A stretch of 64,000 bases of DNA from Trachythela sp. YZ-2020 (Eukaryota > Cnidaria > Anthozoa > Malacalcyonacea > Clavulariidae). A program made the translations under genes and the position numbers. The DNA lies in the NCBI GenBank assembly GCA_016169945.1, contig JADLSH010000365.1, forward strand, positions 1,174,501-1,238,500, read 5' to 3'. The notes beneath the pieces are model-generated. The model did not search any database. It worked only from the letters and a program-made list of their open reading frames with translations, and had not been told where the DNA came from. Of the stretch, positions 12,501 to 27,500 are shown piece by piece (positions within the stretch are counted from its first letter, which is position 1; each line of letters opens with the position of its first letter).

Positions 12501-15500
12501 CTCTGGAAGTATTCGACACTCCAGCCTAGTGTCTTCATGCAACCAGGTATAATATCAGACATGTTTCGCTGCTCTGGTTTAAGTAAATGAATGCAATCCC
12601 TGAACAAGTTAGATTCACGACCCAACGTTTCGACACTTCAGTCTAGTGTCTTCATGCAACCAGGTATAATATCAGACATGTTTCGCTACTCTGGTTTAAG
12701 TAAATGAATGCAATCCCTGAACAAGTTAGATTCACGACCCAACGTTTCGACACTTCATGCAACCAGGTGTAATATCAGACAGCAATCCCTGAACAAGTTA
12801 GATTCACGACCCAACGTTTCGACACTCCAGTCTAGTGTCTTCATGCAACCAGGTATAATATCAGACAAGTTTCGCTGCTCTGGTTTAAGTAAATGAATGA
12901 AATCCCTGAACAAATTACATTCACGACACAACGTTTCGACATTCCAGTCTAGTGTCTTCATGCAACCAGGTATAATATCAGACATGTTTCGCTACTCTGG
13001 TTTAAGTAAATGAATGCAATCCCTGAACAAGTTAGATTCACGACCCAACGTTTCGACACTCCAGCCTAGTGTCTTCATGCAACCAGGTATAATATCAGAC
13101 ATGTTTCGCTACTCTGGTTTAAGTAAATGAATGCAATCCCTGAACAAGTTAGATTCACGACCCAACGTTTCGACACTCCAGTCTAGTGTCTCAGTCAGCA
13201 CGGGTGATCTAAACTCGCAGCGTAACTGTGTTATCTTATATACTCGAAGGATGGGTATCTTCCTAGTTGGCCGATGACGTCATCTCTCGAGTATATATAG
13301 CTACGTTGCAATATTAGACCACCCCCGATGAAGGCACTAGACTGGATTGTCGAAACGTTGGGTCGTGAATGTAATTTGTTCAGGGATTGCATTCATTTAC
13401 TTAAACCAGATTAGCGAAACATGTCTGATATTATACCTGGTTGCATGAAGACACTAGACTGGAATGTCGAAACGTTGGGTCGTGAATGTAATTTGTTCGA
13501 GGATTACATTCGTTTACTTAAACCAGAGTAGCGAAACATGTCTGATATTATACCTGGTTGCATGAAGACACTAGACTGGATTGTCGAAACGTTGGGTGGT
13601 GAATGTAATTTGTTCAGGGATTACATTCATTTACTTAAACCAGAGTAGCGAAACATGTCTGATTTATACCTGGTTGTATGAAGACACTAGACTGGAATGT
13701 TGAAACGTTGGGTCGTGAATGTAATTTGTTCAGGGATTGCATTCATTTACTTAAACCAGAGTAGCGAAACATGTCTGATTTATACCTGGTTGTATGAAGA
13801 CACTAGACAGGAATGTTGAAACGTTGGGTCGTGTGATATTATACCTCGTTGCCCTGATCTTATAAACTTCACAGTAATATAGCATGATATTTTTAGCTAA
13901 AAAAGCAAAAAATTCCAGTCCCGAGAATGTTAAAGAGGGTACTTAGGACTTGTTAGGACGAACTTTCTTTTAAATAGTGTTGGAAAATGGAAATGCTAAG
14001 AATGTTAAGTTTATTTTCCCTCTGGCAAAGAGTGAATCAGACATTCCATGTTCAAGAATTTTAAGTCGTTGATCTTTTGGAACAAGCACATGCCAGAATA
14101 TTACTGTTGTTCTGTCATCGATGTATGTGAACCGTTTATAAAAGGGGCTTGTTAGCTTCATTCTGTCATCGCGACATAATATCAGCTGGCAAAGTTTGTG
14201 CCATCCTGCTCGACAGAACGGAATGTTATAGGTTTGCCGTGGTTTGAATTATACCATTGTAAAACTACCATGTTATGTTTTCAGGCATCGAGCGTCGTTC
14301 GATCAGTGGCTCTTTCATTCAAATCACTGGGGAAGATGTTGCGTGAAAAGCAAGAAAAAATACGACTTATGAGACGTAGGAAAAAGACGCCGTTATATCA
14401 TCAAAATTCTGTGGAATCTGATTGGTCAAGTCAAACAGGATACTACAATGACTCTGTTACTGATCCTTGGCAGAAATTTGATACATGGTCAAGGGTATCC
14501 AGTATAACAAGTAAAGGTAGGCGAAATATTGAAGTCTTAAGTCATGGACAGATATAATCGAACCTTGATTTTCTTATGAACTCCTCTCTAATACAGACAC
14601 CTCTCTAATATGGACGTCTCGCTAATATGGACGTCTCTCAAATAAACGGACATCTCTCTAATACAGACACCTCTCTAATATGGACATCTCTCTAATACGG
14701 ACATCTTTCTAATACGGGCATCTCTCTAATACGGGCATCTCTCTAATACGGACACCTCTCTAATACGGACATCTCTCTAATACGGACATCTCTCTAATAC
14801 TGGCATCTCTCTAATACTGGCATCTCTGATACGGACACCTCTCTAATACGATCACCTTTCTAATACGGACATCTCTCTAATACAGACACCTCTCTAATAC
14901 AGACTACAGACACTTCTCTAATACGGACATCTCTCTAATACAAACATCTTTCTAAGACACACATCTCTATAAGACAGACATCTCTCTAATACGGACACCT
15001 CTCTAATACGGACATCTCTCTAATACGGACATTTCTTTAATTTGGACACCTCTCTAATACGGACACCTCTTTAATACGGACATCTCTCTAATACGGATAT
15101 CTCTCTGATACGGACACCTCTCTAATACGGACACCTCTCTAATACAGACACTTCTCTAATACGGACACCTCTCTAATACGGACTCCTCTCTAATACGGAC
15201 ACCTCTATAATACGAAACCTCTATAATACAAACACCTCTCTAATACGGTCATCTCTCTAATACGAAACCTCTCTAATACGGACACCTCTATAATACGGAC
15301 ATCTCTCTAATACGGATATCTCTCTGATACGGATATCTCTCTAACGGACATCTCTCTAATGCGGATATCTCTCTAATTCGGACCCCTCTCTAATACGGAC
15401 ACCTCTGTAATACGGAGACCTCTCTAATACGGACACCTCTAATATGTACACCTCTCTAATACAGACATCTTTCTAATATGTACACCTCTCTAAGACAGAC

Positions 15501-18500
15501 ACCTCTCTAAGACATACATCTCTGTAAGACAGACATCTCTCTAAGACAGACATCTCTCTAAGACAGACACCTCTCTAAGACAGATATCTCTCTAAGACAG
15601 ACATCTCTCTAAGATTCATTCATTCATTCATACATTATTCAGCTCTCCCACACGGGCTTTTCAGTGATGACCTACATCATCAAGTATCTCGCCTTATATA
15701 TTATTACGTACTCTACATATCTTATTTTTTTTTACAATTGTAACTACTTTTTCCCCATCTGAATCACCCCCCCCACACAGTCAACACCCTGTGAAAGAGG
15801 AGTGCCTGACGGAGACTACGACTTTCTATTTTACAACAATTGTTAATTTTTTTCACGGGAGTGATGAGTAGTGAGTATCAGCGGAATCGAACTCAAGACT
15901 CCAAGACTGAAGCCGACCAGGACTTTGTCTGACGCAGCGACCAGACATCTCTCTAAGACAGACACCTCTCTAAGACAGATATCTCTCTAAGACAGACATC
16001 TCTCTAAGACAGACATCTCTCTAAGCCATACATCTCTCTAAGACAGACATCTCTCTAAGATAAAATAATGAGAAGGCAAAAGCATCAGTTGTTTTATTGC
16101 ATTTTGTAGGTACTGGTAGTGAGCAGCAAAGATCATCTCTGTCCTACAGACATGCATTCAATCAACCAATATCAAGAAGACCACCCCCACATCATTCGTT
16201 TAAACATGTAGAATTCACCGCACTCTCGCCTGTACCGTCTCACAGTAGCAGTAATGAAAATAGTGATAACGTTATTAATATATCCAGATGTAAAGCAGAG
16301 GACATGGCGTCTGAAAACTCTAACGCTGTTCAGAGAAAAGGTAATTTATGGTTGTATATCTTACTGTATGAAATATACTTACACTTGCCAATAGACTCTT
16401 TCGATAATTACGTCATTTGGCCTGGGAGCCTCACTCCCACGAACAGTGGGCCAATCACGTTTCGTCATGATGCACGAAAGCGAGGATCCCAGGCCAAATA
16501 GGCGGATGTGACGTAATTATCGAAAGAGTCTATTAACAAGGCGTGCAGTTGTTTTATAAGTCATTGTTATATCTGTTTTCTCTAAAGTGCTTGGTTTCCC
16601 GTGAGAGTCAAGACTAAACTACGGGACAACCCTTATTGCTACTTATACTGGATAGCTCTATCAGTTCTAAACTGTTCTCCCTAAATGTCCAGTGAGCTCC
16701 ATCCCTTGTTGATCCTGCGTTACTACACGAGGCAACACAAACTAAACTAATTTTATTGTCTGTTTGAGTCAAACTGGAAGCACTCGGATTCTCACATGTG
16801 ACTGAGGCGAAATTGTATTTCAGACAACTACATATTGCAGTAACCAAACCCCGGTCACATATGTGAAAGATACATTCACTTGCACATACGATACAAAAAA
16901 TTAAGTAGAATCGCGAACTTTTTACCTTCCAGGAGAGTTTCAAATCGACGTGGATATTCATCGAGATGTGAATCAAAAATTAGGAAAAATTGAACGACCG
17001 GATAACAGTGCGTTTCAGGAAAGTTATTTAGAGTTATCAAGAGAAGAACCAGCCAGTGTATTACAGAATGAAGACCATAGTATTTGGTAGGGTGAAAATA
17101 ACGACTCGTTGCCCATACTGTGTCTCACAACCCATATTTCACAACCTATTTCACAACTCATAGCACTTAATTTACAAAAGGCTATAACTCTTAAATAAAG
17201 CCTTGCTCAAACGAGGATGAGAGTTGATGAGAGTTAGCCAGCGAGAGTTTGCATGAGAGTTTCATCGACTCTCATGCCTCGGTCAAACGAGGACAAGAGT
17301 TGCATGAGAGTCGACTGTGTATTATACGCGCGTACCGGTCAAACGAGCAAAAACTCTCATCAAAATTTGAACCAGCTCAAAGTTGATGAGAGTGCATGAG
17401 AGTTGATGAGAGTTGGCGGTCAAACGCGAGCGAGAGTTGCAACTCTCATTGACTCTGATCAGCTCTTATCCTCGTTTGACCGGCCCGGTCAAACAACTGA
17501 ATGCATGCATAACTTACAGATCTAACTAACTAGTGCGCTGCAGTGACTTACAATTCATAATTTACAATTGCTCACAACATATACTGCAGAGGTGGAAAAA
17601 GTTTTTTTCTTTCTGGGAACCTGGGTTTCAGACTCAAAATTAATCATTAATGAGGTTCGATGATCATTGATTGATTTTGACATTGAACTGATTGGAGTGT
17701 TGTTTCTTGATATTCAGTGGTGTTCAATTTGATATAGTGAATACAAAATGCATTACAATTACTAGTCTAGACTAGAGCATACTCTAGTTTTGTTATTACT
17801 CATCAGTTAATTATTAACTTTATAAATTTCTGTTAAAAATTTTCTGCAAAAGTTTAGATCCAAAAATATTTCTGGGAACTAGGTTCCCAGAATCCGATAC
17901 TTTTCCACCTCTGATATACTGTATCGTTTTTGTAGTTATTTTCAGGATTGTGAGAAGTATATAGTTTCTCTTTTGCTTTTAGTATGTGTGAGAAAGACGA
18001 TGTTGCTGATGAAAGGATAGAATTGGTCTTGTCTGCTATTCAAAGGTAGGATCTTGCTCAAATATTCAATATTAGGAAACCCTAACCTAATTTATTTATA
18101 CTGGAAAGCTCTACCAGTTCCAAACTGTTCTCCCCATAGATGTCCAGTGAGGATGATCACTTACATGGTCCAGACCAGGAAGAAACTTAAACTAAACTAA
18201 CTTTATCTATACTGGATAGTCCTATCAGTTCTGGACTGTTCTCTCTAGATGTCCAGTAAGGGTCATCCCTCATTGTTCCAGTGTTACTACAAGAGGAAAC
18301 CTAAACTAAACTAACTTTATTTATACTGGATAGTTCTATCAGTTCAAAGCTGTTCTCCCTAGAGGTCCAGTAAGGGTCATCCTTCATTGTTCCAGTGTTA
18401 CTACAGGAGAAAACCTAAACTAAACTAACTTTGTTTATACTGGATAGTTCTATCAGTTCAAAGCTGTTCTCCCCAGAGGTCCAGTAAGGGTTATCATGTG

Positions 18501-21500
18501 GACACTTTTCTTATATAGCGAAATTATAATCAGATAACTGTATATTGCAGGAATTGAACCTCGGTCATAGAGATGAAAGGCACATGCGCAAAGCAGTGTG
18601 CTATCTACACTCCTCGGTTATAATACACAGCCACACATGTGAAAATATACCTTTCTAGATGCATCCAAAATCCCGCGAGCAATGTTGTAACCACGGCTCA
18701 ATCAATACTCAAGTAATTTTGCGTTGATACGGCGTCGATTGTCGCATGATGAAGTTCAATATAATTTCGAAATTATATAGCCTTGAGCGTTATGGCAGTT
18801 GTTGCTATGCATTGAAGTCGCTAGAAAAAATTAGATTTCTCTTCTATTGAGAACTGAGCGTTGAAGCGCTTCTGAAACTGATTTTGTAAAATATTGCATG
18901 TCTATAAGTATAAAGGCAAGTACCAATGAGCAGCTGGGATTGGAGCACGTTCAGTTAGCGCGTTCACTCTCTTTCTTCACATACAACCATTGTTAGTTTA
19001 TGCAGGGGCAATATCCCTGACGATAATTCTGTAGTAGAATTGAGACGCAATTACGCTAAAGTCTTCCAGCTACAAGTGTTAAAACTTAAGTAGTCACGAA
19101 ACTATTTCGTGCACTAAAGCCCGTTTTCCACTAGGCGATTTTGTTCGCGCGAAGCGACATTTTTATTTGGATAAAACTCTATTCCAATCTACAATGACTC
19201 TAGCTCAATGGATGGAGGATGTGAATTCGAATCTCGCTCGACACTATGGGGTTTTTATTGTTGTCTGTAGTGTCAAGGTTAATATCGAGCCCTGTTTTTA
19301 CAGTTGGCATCCGTTATGTTTTCCCATACCGTGTGTGTCAGACCGTAGGCATTCACTTCTCGATCATCGACTCTCGACATTGAAATATTTCCATTGACCC
19401 TCGAGTCTTTACCGTTGAATCTTTATAACCTCGACACTCGTGCAACATTTCCTCTTTACATTTTACCCTCGACAGCGAACCCTCGACATTCTGTAATCGA
19501 GGCTCTATATTTTCTCACCCTAGCCTTGACATTTTGCTCACAAACGAATGGCGCAGTCAGTTCTGCTGTCGAATCCCTACATTGCATTCTATCCCTTTGA
19601 GTCAATTTCCATATATTAACATCCACACTAAAAGCCTTCAAATACAACGACTTCTTGCTCTCAATAACTATTCCTATTCCTTACAAGCCTTATCCTAACC
19701 ATTGTCCTAATCTAATCCTAAATCCTAATTCTAATCCTCATCCAAATCGTTTGTGAAAGTCACCTGGAAACGTCATGTAGACAGGTGGTTATTTCGAACC
19801 CTGCCAAGGTTATTGTGACTTCATTCCGTGACATGGAAAGTCAACCACGTCTTCGACATCATACCCACGATCCTCGAGATTTTACACTCGACTCTATCCT
19901 CGTCTTTCTCCACTCGGCTATACTCGTTCAGCTTCGTTGGTTGTTACATGATTTCGCGCCATCGCACCAAATGATCTGTGCTTCCTTGTTTACAGAAACT
20001 AGACAAGAGTTTAGGTCCGGTTCAAAGTGCGCGCCACTTGAAATTTTAGGCGCGAAATTTAAAATTAGAAACATGGGCTATATTTGAGATGGTGCTTATA
20101 TTTTGGCATTGGATTACATATTTTCAAATTGAGTGTCTCTCTCTTTAGTTTCATAACTCTGTGGGGGTATATTACGAACATATGTCGAGTGGTTGCGAAA
20201 TCATAATGATTGCGCATTATTACGCAATGATCATGTTGTATAACCGTTAATGATGTATATTCTGGAATGATTTTCTATTGACCGTTATACCTGTATTACG
20301 CAATGTTGTCATATGAATAACCATTTTATGATGCAACCATGCACTTTTGATCAATTCCAAAGATGGAACATAGATTATTGAATGCCAAACGACCGAGTTA
20401 CCATGTATTTGACCGCCGAATACATTGTAATTATGCCTCTTTTATACACTTTTGAGGGCTAGATTGGACTATGTTATTTATCAAAGTAGGAAAACAAAGG
20501 AAATATGCATGCTCTTTTCACGAGTTACGCGGGAAATGTGTTTACATGGAAATATATTTATCTCGCCTAGGCGAGATCCCGCCTCTTTCTGCCGGGATCT
20601 CGCCATGCGAGTTATCCGGCTCTGTCATGCAAATAGTCACCCGGGAAAACTATAAGTTTCTATAACGGCTGAGATCTTGCCGTTGCCGAGCAGCTCGCCT
20701 TGCCGGGTAACTCGCCTCCAAAAAACCGACTCTTAGAGCTATCCAACATAGTTGTTGGAGTTAACAAGGTCTATGTGCATTTTGCACTAAATTTAGTAGA
20801 ACTAAATTCTCAATACCATGCAAAATGCAGATAGACCTTGTTAACTCTCAGTTGACGATATATTAACTGTATTGCTAAACTACATCAACAGCAGCAAACA
20901 AGAATATTTCATGTCGGCACAAAGCTGATTAACAGCGGTCCAGTTATGGCGGACTTTGATATACATGTTACGTATCTTCTGTATGATCGCGTGAGCAAAC
21001 GAGGCAGCCCACTTCACTTTGAGTAATTTCGGAAGCACAGAACATCAATTTACCCTACACCCCCAACAAGAACAAAGGACGAACTCTCTTTGTCTTAAGT
21101 TTCAAGTGCACTGAGAGCCTATATTAAGAGCCATCGAAATTCAAACATGAATGCAAATATAGGACGAGTTTCCGCACACGACAAACAGTACTGTCTTCAT
21201 GCAAACGTCGGTGAGCACGAGAAGCTATATACGAGGAATAATGCCGCAAATTGCAAGCAAAAATAGAAAGGGAATATATTTTCATTTCCCGTTGCCAAAA
21301 CCCATGCACGGAATTGAACTTGAACTTCGAAATAGAGCGCGATTCTGTTGGGGGTGGTTAGGGTATCCTGTGTCTTAACGCGTGGTGCCAGTGTGGGTAG
21401 CGTCTATACGATAATTAGCTTATCATGTTGTACCTTTCACAGGTTCACCTCTGTGTGACCGAGGTTCGATTTTTACAATATACAAATATACAGTTCGATT

Positions 21501-24500
21501 TTGTCGACAAATATCCGGCGTGTTTGGTGCTACGATTTTGGATTTTTATGAAATATGCCCATCTCAAATCTAATCACAAATTGTACGGGGATTTGAACCC
21601 TCAACATCCGAATCAAAGGAAGTTGTAGGCGCACGCCCTAACCACTGAGCTACGAAGAAACACATTACAAAATATCTGCAAAAACACTTCTTATACTGGA
21701 GAATGATTATTTATTATTGTGCATGTCAGTGCTAGACTAGACGGGACACCGCACTTCAGCACTGTGTCTGGTTCTTCTATTTAACTATTTTAGCGTGTCT
21801 AACGCCAGACGAAAGGGAAAATGTTGGACATTAATTTGTTAACTAGACTATCTGCCCACGTCTCTTGTTAAATCATGAAGCCGCTACTGATGCGTCCTAC
21901 CTAAAGCCATGGTCAGGTCTAACGAGGATGAGAGTTGATGAGAGTTAGCAAGCGAGAGTTTGCATGAGAGTTTCATCAACTCTCATGGCCCGGTCAAACG
22001 AGAACAAGAGTTGCATGAGAGTTGACTGGATATTACCGCGCGTACCTGCCAAACGTACAAAATTTCTCATCAAAATTCCCGGTCAAACGAGGATAAGAGT
22101 TAATGAGAGTTGCAACTCTCTGTCGCGTTTGACCACCAACTCTCCTCGACTCTCGTCGACTCTCATCAACTTTGAGTTCGTTCAAATTTTGAGGAGAGTT
22201 GATGAGAGTTTTGCTCGTTTGATCGATCATGATAGTTGCATAATAATTTTAAACAACTACAGTCAGACTAGTGTTTTGCACTTTCCATAAGAATTAGCTT
22301 AACAAATTAATACGTTATGACTGTGTCTATAACAAGAAAAGTTCAGATGGAAATTTAAACACTTTGTTTACCAAAATTTTAAAATTATTCTCAGGGCTCC
22401 ATTTTGCGCGCTAAATTATTTCTATCGCAACTCTCATGCAACTCTTGTTCTCGTTTGACCGGGGCATGAGAGTTGAACAAACTCTCATGCAAACTCTCAC
22501 TTGCCAACTCTCATCAACTCTCATTCTCGTTTTACCGGGCTTAAATATTCTACTTTGTCTAGCACCCAGCGATTTAACTCGTCAAGGAAAACTGTTGGGC
22601 GTCAATGGGTTAGCACTTCTAACCAACCTGTGTTTTTTTTCTTTTGCAGGGGAGATTTGGCATGCCTTTCATCCTATCTTGATGATGGGGTGGACGTTGA
22701 TCTAGCTGACTCGACAAGAAGAAGTTTGCTTTTTCATGCTGTCAACTACGGTCAGATTGCTGCCGTACAACTTCTGCTGGACAGGTGACGTTTCTTACTG
22801 ATTAATACTAGTTAATGAGCAAATTAGCCAACCATATTGCTCGGTTTTGGTCACGTGATGCTATTGAAAACCTTGCTATGGGCATGGCCGCCATGAAATT
22901 TTGCTGGAGTCGGTGAAAAATATGCCTTGAAACTTCTATGCTAGTAGAAACACTGCTATATATACCCTCTGGCGGGGCTCCAAACTTTGAAAATGAGCCT
23001 ACAACCCCTCCCCCAATTTGAGTGGGAACTGAGAACCCTTACTTGAGAAGGGTCTCCCAGTGGCGTAGCCAGGGTGTTGGCTTTGGGGGATGGAGGGGGC
23101 CAAACAAACATAGATTCAGTACATGAAGTTTGAATTTCTAGGGTCTCTAGAAAAGCATTTCTCGCATTCTGAGACGGGTTCTGAAGAAAAATCATAACCA
23201 CGAAAAAGCGTTATCGTTATTCCAAACATTGCACCCCCCCAACTTTCCACAAGAACAGTTCTGGATATCCCCCTTGCCTCCCTTTTGCCCCCCAACCCCT
23301 TGCTACACCACTGGGTCGTCGTCAATTTTTGGCACACTCTCAAGCTGGGGGCCCATATCAGGTTGTGGGCTCCCTCTGCACCTTCCCCTCTCCGCGGCCC
23401 TGGTTATAAAGCTCTTGTCTACAATTGTGTATTATCAAACTAAGACCGGCCCGTTCCATTCATCCTACTCCGAAATCGTCCCACCCTAGAGATAGTCAGC
23501 ACGGTTTTGCTAACAGGATGACTTCAGACCGGTGTGAGCAACCCGCTCTCATGTAAACGGAGTCTGAGAGCTGCAAGAAAGAACGTGATCTATAGCTCTT
23601 TGGGCCCGGCCACGTGGCTAATTGTATACATTGTTATCTTATAGAGGTGCTACGGTGAGCTGGGAAGGACCCAATGACATGTCACCACTTCATCAAGCGG
23701 CGGCCAATAGGGATAAATCTATCGCGCAGATCTTACTGGCCAATGGAGCAAATGTTCGTGCTAAAGACTGCGAATTGTAAGAGTTTAACATTGAGTTTAA
23801 TAGTTGTAATAGTTCTTCATTGTTCTGATATCTCACGCTCAGGCGTCTCCCCTTCCTCATGGGAGTATTGGTAGCACTGTGGTTAGTTTAACTTACTAAT
23901 GTTTTGTGTTTGTATTTTGTTCTTCTTGCTGTTGCTGTTGTTGTTGTCATATTGTTTTGTTTTGTTTTGTTTTGTGTTTTTCTTTCTTTGTTCAATTAGA
24001 TAATATTTACGTTATTTTTATATAGCAGTAAATCTATTCTACATTTTAATATATACATAATTATATATGTTAATTAGTTAAATCCTCCTAGTATAGTTTA
24101 ATACTGTTTTAGGAGTAATTCATTAAAGCATTAAAGCATTAAAGTGCATCACTGCATGTACATTTCATCTTTGTGACTTGGTTCCATACCTACATATGCA
24201 ATTGTATGTGAATGGGAAGAGTGTGTCCAGTTTCACTCCACCAAGCAGCGCAGGGTCTCTCTGGACACTCCAATTTCCTCCTGTAGTTACACTGGACCCA
24301 TAAAGTATGGTTCTTATTGGAACTCTGAGGAGAACAGTTTAGACAGAAGAATTAGGGCTAACCAGTATAAATAAATAGTTAGGTTAGTTCTTTTAGGTTT
24401 CTTCCCATAGTACTGTAACACTTGAAAGTAAGTAATGGCCCTTACTGGACCTCTAGGTAGAACAGTTTAGAACTGATAGAGCTATATTCAGTATAAATTA

Positions 24501-27500
24501 AATTAGTTTAGTTCAGGTTTCCTCCTGTAGTAACACTGGATAAATAAGAGATTTCCCTTACTGGACCTCTAGGGAGAACAGTTTAAAATTAATAGAACTA
24601 TCTAGGATAAATAAAGTTAGTTTTTACTTATAAGAAGATGATTGATTTTAATTTGTAGTCGTACTCCGCTCCACATGTGTGCTGGACACCCAAGTGGTAC
24701 GGAGATGTCGTGTATTCTGGTTGAACATGGCGCGAGGATCTGTGATAACAGTATTGATGGAACACGACCTTTAGATCTATTACCAGTAAGCATTGAGTTT
24801 ATAGTATAATGTATAATCTCAATTTATGTTACCATTGACTTTAGATTTCAGAACTCTTTCTGAAATAAATAGAAGTTTCGAAATTGCCTGGGCAGTCAAC
24901 AATGAGTCGATTGCCTGGGCCCTTCGCTCAAAACTTTGACGTTTGCTCTATATTTTCAAGTATAGTTAATTAGTTACATCTGTTAAGAAGTAGTAAAATA
25001 CTTGTTAGCTCTCTTAAAGGGATATGGCAATAAAAATTTAGTTTATCTCATTTGAAAGAACTTTTAAAATTATATATGAATCTCCCTTACCGATTTTGCG
25101 TATTTTGCTTAGTTGTTGAAATATTTTGACTTAAAACAATGAGCTGTCCGCCATCTTGGATTATTTTGATCTCATTAACGGTGAGCTTATGACGTAACCT
25201 GACTCAGCTGACGTGTGTACGTAGCTTCTTCTTCTGGAAGATAACGTGCGAGAACACAACATATAAGTAATTATATAATGCTATCTAATTCTTTTCCCAG
25301 GATTTGAAATAGTGACTTCAAAGTATATTTTGGGCTTACAATGACCATTGGCTTTCTGGATAAAATACTTGCGTGACACTGCTTATGACGTAACCTGACT
25401 CAGCTGACGTGTACGTAGCGAATTTTGATGGAAGATAACGTGCGAGAAGGACGCATGATGGATGACCAAGTGATATTACAGGTGGCGCCCCTTCAGAAGA
25501 TGAGAAATATTATTTCGAGTGGTAAAAACAATAGCGCAGCAAGTGAGTAAAATAATATTTTTAACAACATAAAGAAAATATATTCTCTTTTCTCGCGTGT
25601 GTTGTGTGTTCTTTTTATATATGGACAAAAAAAAAAGAAACTAATAAGAGCAGTCTTTTGCGCGAACATATGAGAGGCCGAAAATACGAGCGCACATATT
25701 TTTTACATTTTTTTTTTTTTCACAAATGAAAAATATGGAAAATATGTTCTAGTTTTGGTAAAATCCATATCCATATATAATAAAAAAAAATAATAATAAA
25801 GCTAGTTAATTTCCCTTCCTTTAAAGTTTTTCAAAAGTCGTTAGTTCAGTCCTTATTTGAGTTCTTTATGGCAGCAGACACGCAGACACGTCGACTCAAT
25901 TCAAATCACCTCACTCCGTCAGGCTATTCTCTATTCGCCTCTGGCGGGGTGTGGCACTATATATACATAGTTATCGAAATAATAATAATCAGTCAATCAG
26001 TCATGCAGGATCACGCAATGCACGTCATGACGAATAACGGTTTGGAGTGAATCAATGGAAGAAGGACGCTAAATGGATGACCGATGACACGATGACGTGG
26101 TCGTGTGGGTGATATTTGAAGGTCTATTTGGATGGAGAATGCGTTTTTGTGTTGACATATATCTGGGTTTCCATTACGGTGTTTGAAATGTTTCTAAGAG
26201 GTACACACATAAAAATCACACATCTAGACTTTGTAGCAAGCTTGTCAAAAAGTTGCAACAATGTTGTCTTTTTATCAAGTTGCTACAAGTTGTTGAATTG
26301 CAGGACGATAACAAGTTGTTGTAACAACTCTGTTGAGTCAACAACCTTGTAGAAACTTGTCAAGCCGATGACAACTTGTCAACAAACTGAAAAAGAGCAG
26401 TGCGAACACATCTTGACAACAAGTTGTTGAAACAGTATTGGTACAAGTCTGCATGCTACAGATTGGTTACAAGTTGTGCGTCTTTACGTGTGTATCTAAT
26501 GTATTTTAGAGTACTTAGGAGCAAACCATAGATGTAGATCGTTTCATTTAAATATCTTAAGGTGGTCCAATACAAAAAATCCTACATTTGTCATTTTTTT
26601 AAAAATTGAAAAATGCAATCGTTACAGCCTTCTTAATCAGATCTGTATAATTTTATACGTAAACGTGTCTTAGGGTAAAGCCGTGATTTTACCCTAAGCG
26701 AATTAAGCTATGCGGTTGGTTTATTCTATTGTCTCTTTGTTTTATTATATTGTTCCATATAAGTTATTCTAATATATGTAAACTCGGTTTTCTCAACTGC
26801 CAAGTTGTGATTGACAACCTTGACAAGTTGTGATTGACAACCTTGTAGCAACTTGATAAAATGATAGCATTGTTACAACTTGTTGACAAGCTTGCTACAA
26901 GTCTATTGCGAACGCATCTTGTTGACAAGATGTGAGATTTTTACGTGTGCACAACAGTAGTAACTGACATCCAAAGACCCCCAAATTAAGACCCTATATT
27001 TCTATAATCTCTCTACTATAGAACAACCTGACAGAAGTTGCAAGGAAGATGATCAAGATAACGACATTGACAATACTACTCCCTGCAATACATATACTAA
27101 TGAAGAACGCAAAGACACTGCCAATAGAATACCCCCACATAACACAGGCTGTGGAAGCCAAGACACGCGACCAATAACCTCCCCAACCACAAGTAGTCCT
27201 GCAAAAGTACCTTTAAGTTTATGTGAAGCGCATGAACTTCATGAACACGTACTAGCTGCACACCACAGTAGAACGTTGGTTATCGGCTCTATTGATACAT
27301 GGGCAGAAGCGAACGCGTCTGAGGCTTTGATGAGTTCAACACCCGCAGATGCTTTGCTGGGTGAAACTGTGACTCCATCTTTTGGTGGGGATGCTCTACA
27401 GCCGTTCACAGACTTTGGAAATTCTACAGATTCTGGACTACATGCGAAAGACGAAACTAGGAATTCGGATTGTGTACATCAGGTAATGCGATTTCTGTAT

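Noticed and set aside
12530..13855. CRISPR-like array
   Set aside because: Repeats are 117 bp with no unique spacers, in inverted arrangement, in an animal genome; a transposon-derived array.
20452..20665. Two overlapping frames of about 65 codons
   Set aside because: Located in a GCGAGATC inverted-repeat element; neither resembles a protein.
21580..21660. Functional tRNA gene on the minus strand
   Set aside because: A and B boxes are present, but acceptor and anticodon stems do not form; better read as a SINE head.
21964..22788. Frames of 65-108 codons around the GATGAGAGTT repeats
   Set aside because: They arise from the foldback element. Only the stretch 22650-22784 is coding, as ankyrin exon 6 in one frame.
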